Positions 34,270 to 43,670 of a stretch of 64,000 nucleotides of DNA are shown one piece after another; the first letter of the stretch is position 1; each line of letters opens with the position of its first letter. This stretch comes from Taibaiella sp965229095 (GTDB lineage: Bacteria; Bacteroidota; Bacteroidia; Chitinophagales; Chitinophagaceae), in the NCBI GenBank assembly GCA_965229095.1, contig OZ245855.1:1736001-1800000 (forward strand). The letters run 5' to 3'. A model generated the notes under the pieces. The model searched no databases, was not told where the DNA came from, and saw only the letters and a list, made by a program, of their open reading frames with translations. The position numbers and the translations under genes are program-made.

Positions 34270-36513
34270 TTATTTCCTCACAAACTTTGCTGTAAAAACA
34301 GCAGCATTGTTGGTATAACGGATCTGATACAAGCCTGAAGGCAGGCCGGCAACATTAATTCCTATCGTGCTTCCGGCAGCAGCATGGTAGGTCTTTTTCA
34401 ACACTACCCTTCCCAACTGGTCGAATATGGAAAGCTCCTGCTGCGCAGATGTGACACCCGTTGGCACGGTAATGTTCAGGAGGTGCGCAACCGGGTTAGG
34501 ATACACCACCAGCGCTTGTGTCTTGTTATAAAGCTCATTAATACCTACCGGTGTTTTGAAGCCTATGCTGCCACCGTAAATACCATATGTGCTTTCAAAT
34601 TCGGCATAATTATAGCTGCCTTCGCTACCCAGCTTCCAATGGGTATTATCGGCATTGTTGGCAACAGTATAATATTGAACGGCGGTAGTGGTAGCCGTAG
34701 CAGGGTTTGCTGCAGCAGCTTGTGTTTTAAAAGCAACTACGGATAATTGTGAGGCCTGTGTCAGGGTCGGATTGGAACCTTTGATATCCAGCACATCCTG
34801 ATCGGTAAAAGGAAAGCGGATACCCACATTAGCGGTGGGCTGCGATCCTGCCGGCAGGGTCACGTTCCAGGTACGGTTAGCCTCCAGCCAACCGGTCGAA
34901 GCATAAGGTGCCGTAACAGTCCGGCCCGTATTGGAACCATATCCGGATGTGGTCATTTTTACTGTTACGCCGGCTACATCTACATTACCTATATTCTGCC
35001 CATTGGCCTGGATCATGAGCAACAATTCATCATCCGCTTCGGTAGCGGTATTGTTATCGTAGTAGAAATATGCCCAGCCGCCATCGCTACACTGACGGTT
35101 GGCAATCCTTACGGTTGTATCTGTGGTAAGTGTCTTCAAGGGCTGAAAACTGGTCAGGCAGGGACTGCTATTCATATTCTGACGAATCAGGTTACCAGGC
35201 AAGGGGCCAAATCCCAAAGCAAAATTGATTCCCGCAGCAGTGAGGTGACAATAACTCATAATCGTTCCGCCGCTGGCAGCAGGATTGGGACCGGGGGCGC
35301 AGGTACCGTCTTCTACCGCAACACAATTATCGATGGGGCCGCCCGGCCAGGTGCAGCTCTGGGTATGTGGTGAGCCTATATTGTGTCCTATCTCGTGGGT
35401 CGATGCCTCCACATCCCAGGAGTACATAGGAAGGTTAGGAATATTGTTCAGGATATAATTGTCGGCAATACTGAAAGGGCCATACCAGGTACCATTACTG
35501 AATTGCGTAGGCGTCTGGCACAGCACATCCAGCCAGGCCAGGCCGCCGAGGGGCGGGAAGTTGTTTTGCGCATATCCCGAAACAAGATGGGCGATATCGC
35601 CCACAAAATTACTTTGTGTAACCTCACCAAAATGTTGCAGGACTTCGTCCGAACCACCATAAGTATAACCATCGGGCGCATTGCTCACTACGGCTTCCGA
35701 CATTACAGCAACGATACCTTCGTTATCGTATAAGGCAGCAATAACATTGAACAGGCTGGTCAGGTAGTTGACCGAATTGGTCATATTGCTGTTCTTCTTC
35801 TGGTACAGTTTGTAATCTCCGCGCATGGAAACCCGGAGCTTGTGGCAACTGCTGTAAGTACCTCTGGCCGCCGTCTGCTGATCGCGGCCGGGCAGGCGCA
35901 TTTCCTCGGTTACCGCGCAACGGGCAGGATGCGGATTAATAGCATCAGCCTCCCGGAACAGTATATAATTATCGCGATCGGTACCGGGATCATTGTAGTT
36001 CAGCACCAGGTTATAGTTTCCTCCTTCCGGGGTGCTGAATACCGCGGCCACTTCGCCATCGGTAAACGTAAAAGCCGCTATTGAATTAGCTTGCCCATCT
36101 AGGATGCCCCGGTAAAAAACACCCAGCGGCACACTTACCTCTTTCTTTTGTCCATCGCTGCCCATGGCATATACCTTAAAGCCTTCGTCGAGGATATTGT
36201 AGTTATGGAGGGTCAAAGTTTCAGTTCCTTCCCGGAGCGGTAAAGAAAAAGAGATCAGGGGACCGTTTGCATTTTTCAGTAAGCTGAGCGCATTTTTATT
36301 CAGCTTAAGGTATACCACATTCCCGAGCTCTTTGTCGATCGCCGCATCCTGCCGGGCCGATTTTTCAAACAAGCTGTAATTCGTCGCCTGATGTGTAAGC
36401 AATTCCTGTTGCACTGCGGTCGTCAGCCTGTTCTGTGCCTGTAAGGCCGTCCCCGTCAGCATTCCAGCCGACAACATACACAATAACCATCTTCTGCACC
36501 CGATAATTCTCAT
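34270..36513 (-). CDS. Secreted metzincin zinc protease with T9SS domain
   Basis: A 747-residue secreted endopeptidase. A signal peptide (1-26, ending TALQAQ) is followed by a pro-region of about 190 residues. The catalytic domain has the metzincin zinc motif HEIGHNIGSPH near residues 373-383 and a later Met in IMSYCH (Met-turn), typical of M12/reprolysin-like proteases. Beyond it is a beta-rich segment (about 465-660) resembling a jelly-roll domain. The C-terminus (from LVVYPNP) is a T9SS sorting domain. The protein should be released or anchored at the cell surface and digest extracellular protein. Single gene with its own hairpin terminator. Confidence 0.92.
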   Translation of the reverse strand: MRIIGCRRWLLCMLSAGMLTGTALQAQNRLTTAVQQELLTHQATNYSLFEKSARQDAAIDKELGNVVYLKLNKNALSLLKNANGPLISFSLPLREGTETLTLHNYNILDEGFKVYAMGSDGQKKEVSVPLGVFYRGILDGQANSIAAFTFTDGEVAAVFSTPEGGNYNLVLNYNDPGTDRDNYILFREADAINPHPARCAVTEEMRLPGRDQQTAARGTYSSCHKLRVSMRGDYKLYQKKNSNMTNSVNYLTSLFNVIAALYDNEGIVAVMSEAVVSNAPDGYTYGGSDEVLQHFGEVTQSNFVGDIAHLVSGYAQNNFPPLGGLAWLDVLCQTPTQFSNGTWYGPFSIADNYILNNIPNLPMYSWDVEASTHEIGHNIGSPHTQSCTWPGGPIDNCVAVEDGTCAPGPNPAASGGTIMSYCHLTAAGINFALGFGPLPGNLIRQNMNSSPCLTSFQPLKTLTTDTTVRIANRQCSDGGWAYFYYDNNTATEADDELLLMIQANGQNIGNVDVAGVTVKMTTSGYGSNTGRTVTAPYASTGWLEANRTWNVTLPAGSQPTANVGIRFPFTDQDVLDIKGSNPTLTQASQLSVVAFKTQAAAANPATATTTAVQYYTVANNADNTHWKLGSEGSYNYAEFESTYGIYGGSIGFKTPVGINELYNKTQALVVYPNPVAHLLNITVPTGVTSAQQELSIFDQLGRVVLKKTYHAAAGSTIGINVAGLPSGLYQIRYTNNAAVFTAKFVRK

Positions 36514-36581
36514 AATAAATAATAGTTTATGCGAATTTATATCTTTTAAGCTTAATATTACGCTACATCAACATGTCGTTA

Positions 36582-36615
36582 AAACAAAGCAGCGTAGCTG
36601 TGGCTACGCTGCTTT
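36582..36615 (-). terminator. Terminator of the aconitase gene
   Basis: Perfect 13-bp stem (AAAGCAGCGTAGC and complement) with TGTG loop and a T-run on the minus strand, 42 nt after the stop codon. Confidence 0.8.
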
Positions 36616-36656
36616 TGGCAAATATTGAACGGGAAGCAATCCCGCGTAATGAAGTA

Positions 36657-38924
36657 TTAAGCAACACCGAATTCCTTACGGATAATGTTTAATGCGCTTC
36701 CGGCTTTAAACCATTCGATCTGCTGTTGATTATACGTATGATTTACGACGATCTTATCCTCGGTGCCATCACTGTGGTGTGCTACCACGGTCAATGGTAC
36801 GCCTGGGGCAAAACTGGTAAGGCCCAGTACATCGAATGTATCGTCTTCCTGTATCTTATCGTAATCTTCGTTATTGTTGAAGGTTACGCCAAGCATACCT
36901 TGTTTTTTCAGGTTGGTTTCGTGGATACGGGCAAAAGATTTTACCAGCACTACGCGAACACCCAGGTGACGGGGTTCCATAGCAGCATGCTCACGGCTGG
37001 AGCCTTCGCCATAGTTTTCGTCGCCTACTACAATCGAGCCGATGCCGTGCGCTTTGTAATCCCGTTGCACATCGGGTACTGGCCCGTATTCGCCCGTCAG
37101 TTGGTTTTTAACGCTATTGGTTTTATCGTTGAAGAAATTGGTAGCGCCGATCAACATGTTGTTGGAAATGTTGTCCAGGTGACCACGGAATTTCAACCAG
37201 GGGCCAGCCATAGAGATATGATCCGTAGTACATTTACCTTTTGCCTTGATCAGCAATTTCAACCCTTTCAGATCGGTACCTTCCCATGGCGTGAAAGGTT
37301 CCAGCAACTGCAGACGTTGGGATTCGGGAGAAACGATCACCGATACGCCACTGCCATCTTCGGCAGGAGACTGGTAGCCTGCATCTTCCACATCAAAACC
37401 TTTAGGAGGCAGTTCGAAGCCGCTTGGTGCATCCAGTTTTACCTGCTCGCCCAACTCATTGGTCAGGCTATCGGTCAAAGGGTTGAAAGTAAGATCGCCT
37501 GCAATAGCCAGGGCAGTCACTACTTCCGGAGAACCTACGAAAGCATAAGTATTGGGGTTACCATCCTGACGGGCTGCAAAGTTCCTGTTGAAGGAATGGA
37601 TAATGGTATTCTTTTCTTTTTTATCGGCTCCTTCACGTGCCCACATACCGATGCAAGGACCGCAGGCATTGGCAAATACCGTACCGCCTATTTTACCGAA
37701 GGTATCGATAAAGCCATCGCGCTCGATCGTAAACCTTACCAGCTCACTACCCGGAGTAATGGTGTAAGCCGCCTTTGCTTTCAGTTTTTTAGTTACTGCC
37801 TGCTCGGCCAGGTTGGCCGCACGGCTGATGTCTTCGTAAGAAGAGTTGGTACAGGAACCGATCAGGCCCACTTCCAATTTGGTAGGCCAGCCGTTGGCTG
37901 CTGCCGCATCTTTCATTTTAGAAATAGGCGTAGCCAGGTCGGGAGAGAAAGGTCCGTTGATATAAGGTTCCAGTGTAGACAGATCAAGCTCGATCACCTG
38001 GTCGAAATACTGGGAAGGATTAGCATATACTTCGGGGTCGCCGGTCAGGTGCTCTTTAATGCCATTGGCCAGGTCGGCAATTGCCTCACGGCCGGTAGCA
38101 CGCAGGTAGCGCTCCATGGATTCGTCGTAGCCGAAAGTGGATGTGGTGGCACCGATCTCGGCACCCATGTTACCTATGGTACCTTTACCGGTACAACTGA
38201 TATTAGTAGCCCCTTCGCCAAAGTATTCCACGATAGCACCAGTACCGCCTTTTACGGTCAGTTTACCGGCTACCCAGAGGATGATGTCTTTAGGAGTAGC
38301 CCAGCCATTCAGTTTACCTTTCAGGTGTACGCCTATCAGTTTGGGCATTTTAAGCTCCCAGGGCAGGCCGGCCATTACATCACAGGCATCGGCACCACCT
38401 ACGCCTATGGCGATCATACCCAGGCCACCGGCATTAGGCGTATGGGAATCGGTACCGATCATCATACCACCGGGAAAAGCATAGTTTTCCAGCACTACCT
38501 GGTGAATGATACCGGCGCCTGCTTTCCAGAAACCCAAACCATAACGGTCGGATACGGAAGACAGGAAGTCGTACACTTCTTTATTGGAATCAACTGCTAC
38601 CTGCAAATCCTTGTCTGCTTCTACCTTGGCCTGGATCAGGTGATCGCAGTGTACGGTAGAAGGTACCGCTACTTTGTCCCTTCCGCAAGTCATGAACTGA
38701 AGTAAAGCCATCTGCGCCGTAGCGTCCTGCATCGCGACCCTGTCCGGGCGGAAATCCACGTAAGCCTTACCGCGCTCATAAGCGCTGCTGGCAGGTTTAT
38801 CGAGGTGCGAATAAAGGATTTTCTCCGTAAGGGTCAACGGACGTCCTAGCAACTGACGGGCAATTTGGATTTTACCCGGCATTTCAGCATAAACTTTTTG
38901 GATGAGATCTAAGTCGAAAGCCAT
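36657..38924 (-). CDS. acn: Aconitate hydratase
   Basis: A 755-residue 4Fe-4S enzyme of the citric-acid cycle that isomerises citrate to isocitrate. Cluster cysteines are visible in LIGSCTNSSYED and ANACGPCIGMW. Substrate-binding segments DSHTPNAGGLG and GSSREHAAMEPR are present, and the swivel domain follows the long linker. The length and motif order fit the mitochondrial-type aconitase used by Bacteroidota. The ATG at 38924 (MAFDLDLIQKVY) is chosen since the extra upstream residues are not conserved. Confidence 0.97.
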   Translation of the reverse strand: MAFDLDLIQKVYAEMPGKIQIARQLLGRPLTLTEKILYSHLDKPASSAYERGKAYVDFRPDRVAMQDATAQMALLQFMTCGRDKVAVPSTVHCDHLIQAKVEADKDLQVAVDSNKEVYDFLSSVSDRYGLGFWKAGAGIIHQVVLENYAFPGGMMIGTDSHTPNAGGLGMIAIGVGGADACDVMAGLPWELKMPKLIGVHLKGKLNGWATPKDIILWVAGKLTVKGGTGAIVEYFGEGATNISCTGKGTIGNMGAEIGATTSTFGYDESMERYLRATGREAIADLANGIKEHLTGDPEVYANPSQYFDQVIELDLSTLEPYINGPFSPDLATPISKMKDAAAANGWPTKLEVGLIGSCTNSSYEDISRAANLAEQAVTKKLKAKAAYTITPGSELVRFTIERDGFIDTFGKIGGTVFANACGPCIGMWAREGADKKEKNTIIHSFNRNFAARQDGNPNTYAFVGSPEVVTALAIAGDLTFNPLTDSLTNELGEQVKLDAPSGFELPPKGFDVEDAGYQSPAEDGSGVSVIVSPESQRLQLLEPFTPWEGTDLKGLKLLIKAKGKCTTDHISMAGPWLKFRGHLDNISNNMLIGATNFFNDKTNSVKNQLTGEYGPVPDVQRDYKAHGIGSIVVGDENYGEGSSREHAAMEPRHLGVRVVLVKSFARIHETNLKKQGMLGVTFNNNEDYDKIQEDDTFDVLGLTSFAPGVPLTVVAHHSDGTEDKIVVNHTYNQQQIEWFKAGSALNIIRKEFGVA

Positions 38925-39025
38925 TTGTAGAATAAAAAGTTTGAAAATTTTGAACACTTCCGGTTACAGGTTCCGGATTTTTAGACCAGTCAAGATTTTT
39001 TTACGCTATCTTCCTAACTGGCACG

Positions 39026-39033
39026 CAAATTTA
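39026..39033 (-). promoter_or_regulatory. Candidate -7 element of aconitase
   Basis: TAAATTTG on the minus strand fits TAnnTTTG and would give a 5' leader of about 95 nt. The -33 region is T-rich without a clear TTG. Confidence 0.35.
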
Positions 39034-39138
39034 CTTCATAAAAAAGAGAAAAGAAAAAAAAGACAGGATTATGACAATTGTTTTTTATGATTTCGGTATC
39101 ATGCCGGACGATGCCCTCTCTGCTTTGACTTATATCAA

Positions 39139-39168
39139 TAAAAAAAGACCGGCAGGAACCGGTCTTTT
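39139..39168 (-). terminator. Terminator of the KKDGTPDKRYK-repeat gene
   Basis: A 10-bp stem (AAAAGACCGG/CCGGTCTTTT) with a 6-nt loop and a T-run on the minus strand, immediately past the stop codon. Confidence 0.85.
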
Positions 39169-39171
39169 CTT

Positions 39172-39441
39172 TTACTTGGCAGCAGGTGCTGTTTTATTTT
39201 CTTTGTAACGCTTATCGGGCGTACCGTCTTTTTTTAATTTCTGGTTGGCTTTATAGCGCTTATCCGGTGTACCGTCTTTTTTCAGATGTTCGGCTGCAGG
39301 CTTGGCCTCATCTGCTTTTTTCTCTTTGGTTACTGTTTTCGCTGCGGGTGCAGGCTTTGCTTTAGCAGGAGCAGTTTGAGCAAAAGTTACTCCGGAGACC
39401 ATCAGCATAAGGGCCAGGAGCAGGGAAGTTAGTTTTTTCAT
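39172..39441 (-). CDS. Small secreted Ala/Lys-rich repeat protein
   Basis: An 89-residue protein with a signal peptide (MKKLTSLLLALMLMVSGVTF, cleavage near AQTA). The mature part is rich in Ala, Lys and Pro and holds two near-identical repeats, LKKDGTPDKRYK, separated by ANQK. The strongly basic, low-complexity mature chain suggests a periplasmic or surface-bound protein that touches a polyanion, but no function is known to me. The ATG at 39441 is chosen because it starts the signal peptide; the longer frame adds non-secretory residues. Confidence 0.8.
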   Translation of the reverse strand: MKKLTSLLLALMLMVSGVTFAQTAPAKAKPAPAAKTVTKEKKADEAKPAAEHLKKDGTPDKRYKANQKLKKDGTPDKRYKENKTAPAAK

Positions 39442-39600
39442 CGGGAGTTTTTTTATATTCATAAAGATAGGCAGCGCATCCATAACATGGATACATAAAT
39501 TTGTTATCGGTTTGCAATTTTTTCGCAGCAATGCCTTATTTCATGAGGGATACAAGCTATTCTATGAACTACTTTCCTGTATCCTTTTTTCCTGCATTGT

Positions 39601-41853
39601 CTAACCCTCCTTCGTTTTCTCCCGGCTTTCAATAGTAGAGCCATGCAGCCCTGCATTAATGGCGCGCAGCTCTATCATCATTTTCTCCAGGTATACCAAT
39701 TGGCTTTCCATGGGTGTCATGTTATGAAAACCCTCTTCGGGAAAGGTTTTCAGGAATTTTTCCGGCACAAAATCGTTCCCCGATTTTTTCAAGAGCTGTA
39801 CATTTTCCCGGAACATATCGTCGCATTGGTACAACAACTGGTAAAACTTTTCCTTTTCCCTGATAGGTATCTTTTCTTCTTCCAGCTCCGTTTCGCTATG
39901 GAAATTGTTGAGCTCGCGCGTGATGCGTACATTATGAGTGAGCAGGTAATAGAAATTCGCATATCCTTTCTTATCGCGTTTCGGCTCCTGCATAAAACGG
40001 GTAAAAGAATCGAAGGCATTGCTGTTCCGCGATTCGGCCGTACGTTTCAGCTTGGTCCATGGCGTACGTTCTTCGCTGCGGTAGAAAGTAGCCTGGAAAT
40101 AGCTGAAATTGGCGGTGATGGCTTCGGCAAGGTATTTGGGCAACAGGTCCTTATCCCAGGAAGGCAACAGCAGGAAACCCGCGCCTATCGCCAGTGCCGA
40201 TCCGATAAGGGTGCAAAGGATACGGGTCTTCATGAGGCCGGCATCGAAATGGGGGTCGATCGCCAGAAGACCAACCAGCATCAGCGTAATAAAGAAGGTG
40301 GCTACCGAATATTGCCTGCGCAGGAAATAGATCAGGAATACGGAACTAAAGAACACCAGTACAAACCGGGCCACTGCCGGGAAAGGCAGTAACAGGAAAA
40401 CAGAGCCCACGATAATACCGGCTATGGTGCCTATACTGCGCTCCAGGCCTTTTTTGAGCGTGGCTCCGAAGTAAGGTTGCGACACAATAATGGCTGTGAA
40501 AGCGATCCAGTAACCATGATGCCGCAGTTTGAAAGCGGGCAGATCGTACTGTTGCTGCAGGAAAACGGAGAAGCGGCTGTCTTCCGAAAGCAGGTAGCCG
40601 ATGAGGATACCCAGGAAGGCCGCCACGCCTATCCTTAAGGCATAGCGCGTGGTAATGCTGTCGAGGTTCAGCAACTGTCGTATGTTATTCCGGACATACC
40701 TGGGATGCAGGATGTTTAAGGTCTGGGCAAAGGAATAAGCACGGTACACGCGGCGTTCGCCCGGCAATATAAGCAGCTCCAGGGATCTTTCTACCAGCTT
40801 GGCCACTCTTTCGGAAAGGATCAATATCTTTTTTATCGATTGGGCAGCCTGCGGTCCTACGTTTTCCGGCAGTTCGGAGAGCTGAACCGAAATGGTACGC
40901 AGCCTTTCGATCCGGGATTTTACCAATATTCTTTCCTCGTTCTTTAAAGTCAGCAAATAGATCTCCATACGCTCGCCTATTTGCTCCAAAGTCCGGAATA
41001 AGCTGTAGAGCTGCACCATGAAGGCGCGGTTGCCGGTATTTTTATAGAGCTGCTCGGCGGTTTCGCTGATCTGGATAATGTGCAGGCTCACCAACGAGGC
41101 GTAGCGCCTGGATTGCGCCAGCGCATATTTTGTCTTCTGGCTTTTGCTTACCTGGTCCGAGGTTTCTTCAAAAAGGAACAGGGAACTGTCAATGGCCGTC
41201 CGCACGTCCTTTTCTTTCAGGTAGATCTCTCTTATGGAGCTGCGGGGCGAGCTTCCGTCCCAGCCTTTACCCGTAACCTGGGCCAGCGCCGCCACCGATT
41301 TCCATATCGCGGCAATGGTGCGCCGGTAAGGGGTCCCGATCCGGATAAAGAGGAAGCTGCACAGCCCTACCCATACTGTCCACAGCGAACCCAGGGCCAC
41401 CCAGCCGCACCGCGACCATAGCCCTGCCGCATCGGCCACAGGATAAGCGCTGGTAATAATGTAGAAGATGTATACGCTAAGGGCAAGGCCCATGCCCCGG
41501 TCACCCAGGTTCTTGAACAGGCCGCTGAGAAAGCCTACGGCAAACATGCCGGGCAGGCTGATCCAAATATAGTTGCCGGCCAGGCTGCCTACGATACAAA
41601 ACAGGATGGAAAGGATAGAAGCGCTCAGCAGCAAACGTACCCTTTGCCCTATATTGCCTTTCAGCTCGATAAAGGAAACGCATTCCGCAGCGATGGCCAT
41701 CCATTCTGCGCCGCTTTCCTTCTCAAAAAAAGCGCCCCACAACAAAGGAATGGTTACAGACATAGCCACCCTGATACCCCAGCCCCAGGCAGGTTCACGG
41801 TATTGGGATTGTAAACGTTTGTTGACGGATTGATAAGAAGCAGCTAAACCCAT
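39601..41853 (-). CDS. FUSC-family membrane transporter (YccS/YhfK-like)
   Basis: A 750-residue inner-membrane protein of the fusaric-acid-resistance/aromatic-acid-exporter-like group. It has two membrane blocks: about residues 25-170 and about 400-530 (WIAFTAIIVSQPYFGATLKKG is the family segment). A long cytoplasmic helical domain (about 190-370) lies between them, and another follows the second block. YccS-like proteins are of uncertain substrate. The gene is divergent from the thioredoxin-ApbE operon and appears monocistronic. Confidence 0.87.
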   Translation of the reverse strand: MGLAASYQSVNKRLQSQYREPAWGWGIRVAMSVTIPLLWGAFFEKESGAEWMAIAAECVSFIELKGNIGQRVRLLLSASILSILFCIVGSLAGNYIWISLPGMFAVGFLSGLFKNLGDRGMGLALSVYIFYIITSAYPVADAAGLWSRCGWVALGSLWTVWVGLCSFLFIRIGTPYRRTIAAIWKSVAALAQVTGKGWDGSSPRSSIREIYLKEKDVRTAIDSSLFLFEETSDQVSKSQKTKYALAQSRRYASLVSLHIIQISETAEQLYKNTGNRAFMVQLYSLFRTLEQIGERMEIYLLTLKNEERILVKSRIERLRTISVQLSELPENVGPQAAQSIKKILILSERVAKLVERSLELLILPGERRVYRAYSFAQTLNILHPRYVRNNIRQLLNLDSITTRYALRIGVAAFLGILIGYLLSEDSRFSVFLQQQYDLPAFKLRHHGYWIAFTAIIVSQPYFGATLKKGLERSIGTIAGIIVGSVFLLLPFPAVARFVLVFFSSVFLIYFLRRQYSVATFFITLMLVGLLAIDPHFDAGLMKTRILCTLIGSALAIGAGFLLLPSWDKDLLPKYLAEAITANFSYFQATFYRSEERTPWTKLKRTAESRNSNAFDSFTRFMQEPKRDKKGYANFYYLLTHNVRITRELNNFHSETELEEEKIPIREKEKFYQLLYQCDDMFRENVQLLKKSGNDFVPEKFLKTFPEEGFHNMTPMESQLVYLEKMMIELRAINAGLHGSTIESREKTKEG

Positions 41854-42008
41854 TTGTATACTGCAAGATACTTAACTATTGACAAATGCCCGAGGATTTG
41901 GTTGCAAAAAAGGCATTGAAGTCGTTGTTTTATAGCCTTTTTCCCGGACCGCTCCCCCGCCCCCTTGTTACCCGGTAATAAAAATTTAACGCCTGTTAAG
42001 CAATGTAA

Positions 42009-42040
42009 TTTGACCAAAAGACGGGCACTGACTATTTTTA
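42009..42040 (+). promoter_or_regulatory. Promoter of the thioredoxin-ApbE operon
   Basis: TTTG at 42009-42012, 20-nt spacer, TATTTTTA at 42033-42040 (one mismatch to TAnnTTTG). It lies 11 nt before the chosen start, or 20 nt before the third in-frame Met codon at 42061/42064. Confidence 0.5.
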
Positions 42041-42051
42041 CAGTTTAAGCA

Positions 42052-42513
42052 GTGCAGCAGATGATGTATAGATACGGGATCATACTCCTATTATTGTTAT
42101 GGACCACCCCCATTGTGAAAGCGCAGGTCTTTACCGACCCTGCAGCAGCTTTTGAAATGGCACTGACCCGGGAAAAGCCGGTTTTACTGGTATTCCAGGG
42201 CTCCGACTGGTGTATTCCCTGTATACATCTCGAACATAAGGTATTGTCTCAGCCCGCCTTTCTCGACTTTGCAAAGGATAACTTTATCCTGCTGAAAGCC
42301 GATTTTCCCCAGAACAAAAAACTGGAAGCTTCCCTCGAACAGCAATACGAGGCCCTGGCCGAAGCCTACGACAAAGAAGGCAGCTTCCCTAAAATGATAT
42401 TGCTGGACCGGAACAAAAAGCCCATCCATACCTTTCGTACGGATTATACACAACCTTCGGAACTAGTGCATGACCTGGAACAGGAGCTAAAGAAATACCA
42501 TGCGGAAATGTAA
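42052..42513 (+). CDS. Thioredoxin-family protein of the ApbE operon
   Basis: A 153-residue exported thioredoxin-like protein. A signal peptide (about 1-24, ending IVKAQ) precedes a thioredoxin fold with the redox motif SDWCIPCIHLE (WCxxC at about 57-61). It resembles the DUF255/thioredoxin_7-type proteins found with ApbE, DUF4266 and DUF3570. The likely role is reduction or protection of periplasmic partner thiols. Its end overlaps apbE by 14 nt. Two further Met codons near the N-terminus could be the true start. Confidence 0.87.
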   Translation: MQQMMYRYGIILLLLLWTTPIVKAQVFTDPAAAFEMALTREKPVLLVFQGSDWCIPCIHLEHKVLSQPAFLDFAKDNFILLKADFPQNKKLEASLEQQYEALAEAYDKEGSFPKMILLDRNKKPIHTFRTDYTQPSELVHDLEQELKKYHAEM

Positions 42514-43420
42514 AATCAATACACGGCTGATGGGCTCCGATTTTGAGCTCATCGTTATGGCCGGTACCGAACAGGAGGGAGCTCCATTGCTGGAAGCAGG
42601 CATACAGGAGATCAAAAGGCTGGAAACCTTACTCACCGAATTCGATGAGCAGTCCGATACCGGGCAGATCAATGCCCATGCAGGCATAAAGCCAGTGAGG
42701 GTAGCTCCCGAAGTATTTCAATTGATCCAAAGATGCCTTCACCTATCGGCTTTGACCCAAGGCGCTTTCGACATTACCGCAGGTACCTTAAAGGCTTTGT
42801 ATCCTTTTAAACAACCGGAGCTGGCATTGCCAGATGCCTTAACGATAAGGGAAGCATTGGCTGCAACCGGCTACCGCCATATCCGTTTACAGGAGCCGCA
42901 GGAAGTATTTCTGCAGCAAAAAGGCTGCCGCATCGGCTTTGGCGCTATAGGCAAGGGCTATGCCGCCGATTGCGTAAAAAGGCTCTGGCAAAAGGCCGGC
43001 GTCGCATCGGGCGTGGTCAATGCCAGCGGCGACCTTACAGCCTGGGGTACACAGGCAGATGGGCAGCCCTGGAAAATAGGTATTGCCAACCCTGATGATC
43101 CTGATCATATTTTGTTGTGGCTTCCCCTGGATAACGCGTCCGTAGCCACTTCGGGCAATTATATACAGTACCTCGATATAGATGGCATACGGTATTCGCA
43201 TAATATAGACCCCAGGACAGGCCGGCCGGCAAGGTTCCTCAAAAGTGTGACGGTCATCAGCCCCAGCGCCGAGCTGTCCGATGCCCTGGCCACGGCAGTA
43301 ACCATTATGGGTATCGAAGTAGGCTTTAACTTAGTCGACCAGATACCCCAGGTACATGCCGTCGTTATCGATGAAAACAACCAGGTACATACCTCTTCAA
43401 AAATAAAAGCCCATGCCTGA
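42500..43420 (+). CDS. apbE: FAD:protein FMN transferase
   Basis: A 306-residue ApbE enzyme that transfers FMN from FAD to a Ser or Thr of target proteins. Conserved elements are RLMGSDFELIV at the start, GAFDITAGTL at about 92, the flavin/Mg site IGFGAIGKGYAAD near 150, SHNIDPRTGRPA near 233 and SDALATAVTIMG near 258. Unlike typical periplasmic ApbE lipoproteins it has no signal peptide: the chain begins directly with the catalytic domain, and there is no upstream in-frame start. It could act in the cytoplasm, or export may need a partner. It overlaps its neighbours by 14 nt and 8 nt. Confidence 0.93.
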   Translation: MRKCKINTRLMGSDFELIVMAGTEQEGAPLLEAGIQEIKRLETLLTEFDEQSDTGQINAHAGIKPVRVAPEVFQLIQRCLHLSALTQGAFDITAGTLKALYPFKQPELALPDALTIREALAATGYRHIRLQEPQEVFLQQKGCRIGFGAIGKGYAADCVKRLWQKAGVASGVVNASGDLTAWGTQADGQPWKIGIANPDDPDHILLWLPLDNASVATSGNYIQYLDIDGIRYSHNIDPRTGRPARFLKSVTVISPSAELSDALATAVTIMGIEVGFNLVDQIPQVHAVVIDENNQVHTSSKIKAHA

Positions 43421-43646
43421 TGTCCGGAAACCAGGAAGCCGGAGGCTCCTGATCGCAGCTTTTATGCTTGCAGGACTAAGCTCCTGTGCTACGGTAAAGC
43501 CTTACCAAAGGGCCTATCTCAATGATGCCGCGATGCAGGCCGGCAAGACAGATATCGAACGGTTTGACGAGAATGTACAAAGCTACCGGGAAGGCGCTTC
43601 GGGCGGCGGCAGCGGTAAAGCCAGCGGCGGTTGCGGCTGTAATTAA
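43413..43646 (+). CDS. DUF4266 lipoprotein
   Basis: A 77-residue putative lipoprotein. The signal peptide ends in a lipobox LAGLSSC (Cys27 region). The mature part contains the family region VKPYQRAYLNDAAMQ, ENVQSYREGASGGGSG and a Gly/Cys-rich C-terminus (GGCGCN). DUF4266 proteins co-occur with ApbE and DUF3570. The conserved EGASGG and the terminal CGC might bind a cofactor or be a modification site, but this is unproven. It overlaps apbE by 8 nt. Confidence 0.88.
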   Translation: MPDVRKPGSRRLLIAAFMLAGLSSCATVKPYQRAYLNDAAMQAGKTDIERFDENVQSYREGASGGGSGKASGGCGCN

Positions 43647-43670
43647 TAGATCCTTTTTCCGGAAAAATTC

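Noticed and set aside
36726..38705. A 659-codon plus-strand open frame opposite aconitase
   Set aside because: It mirrors the aconitase gene, whose motifs and length are complete; the antisense translation has no recognisable domain and unusual composition.
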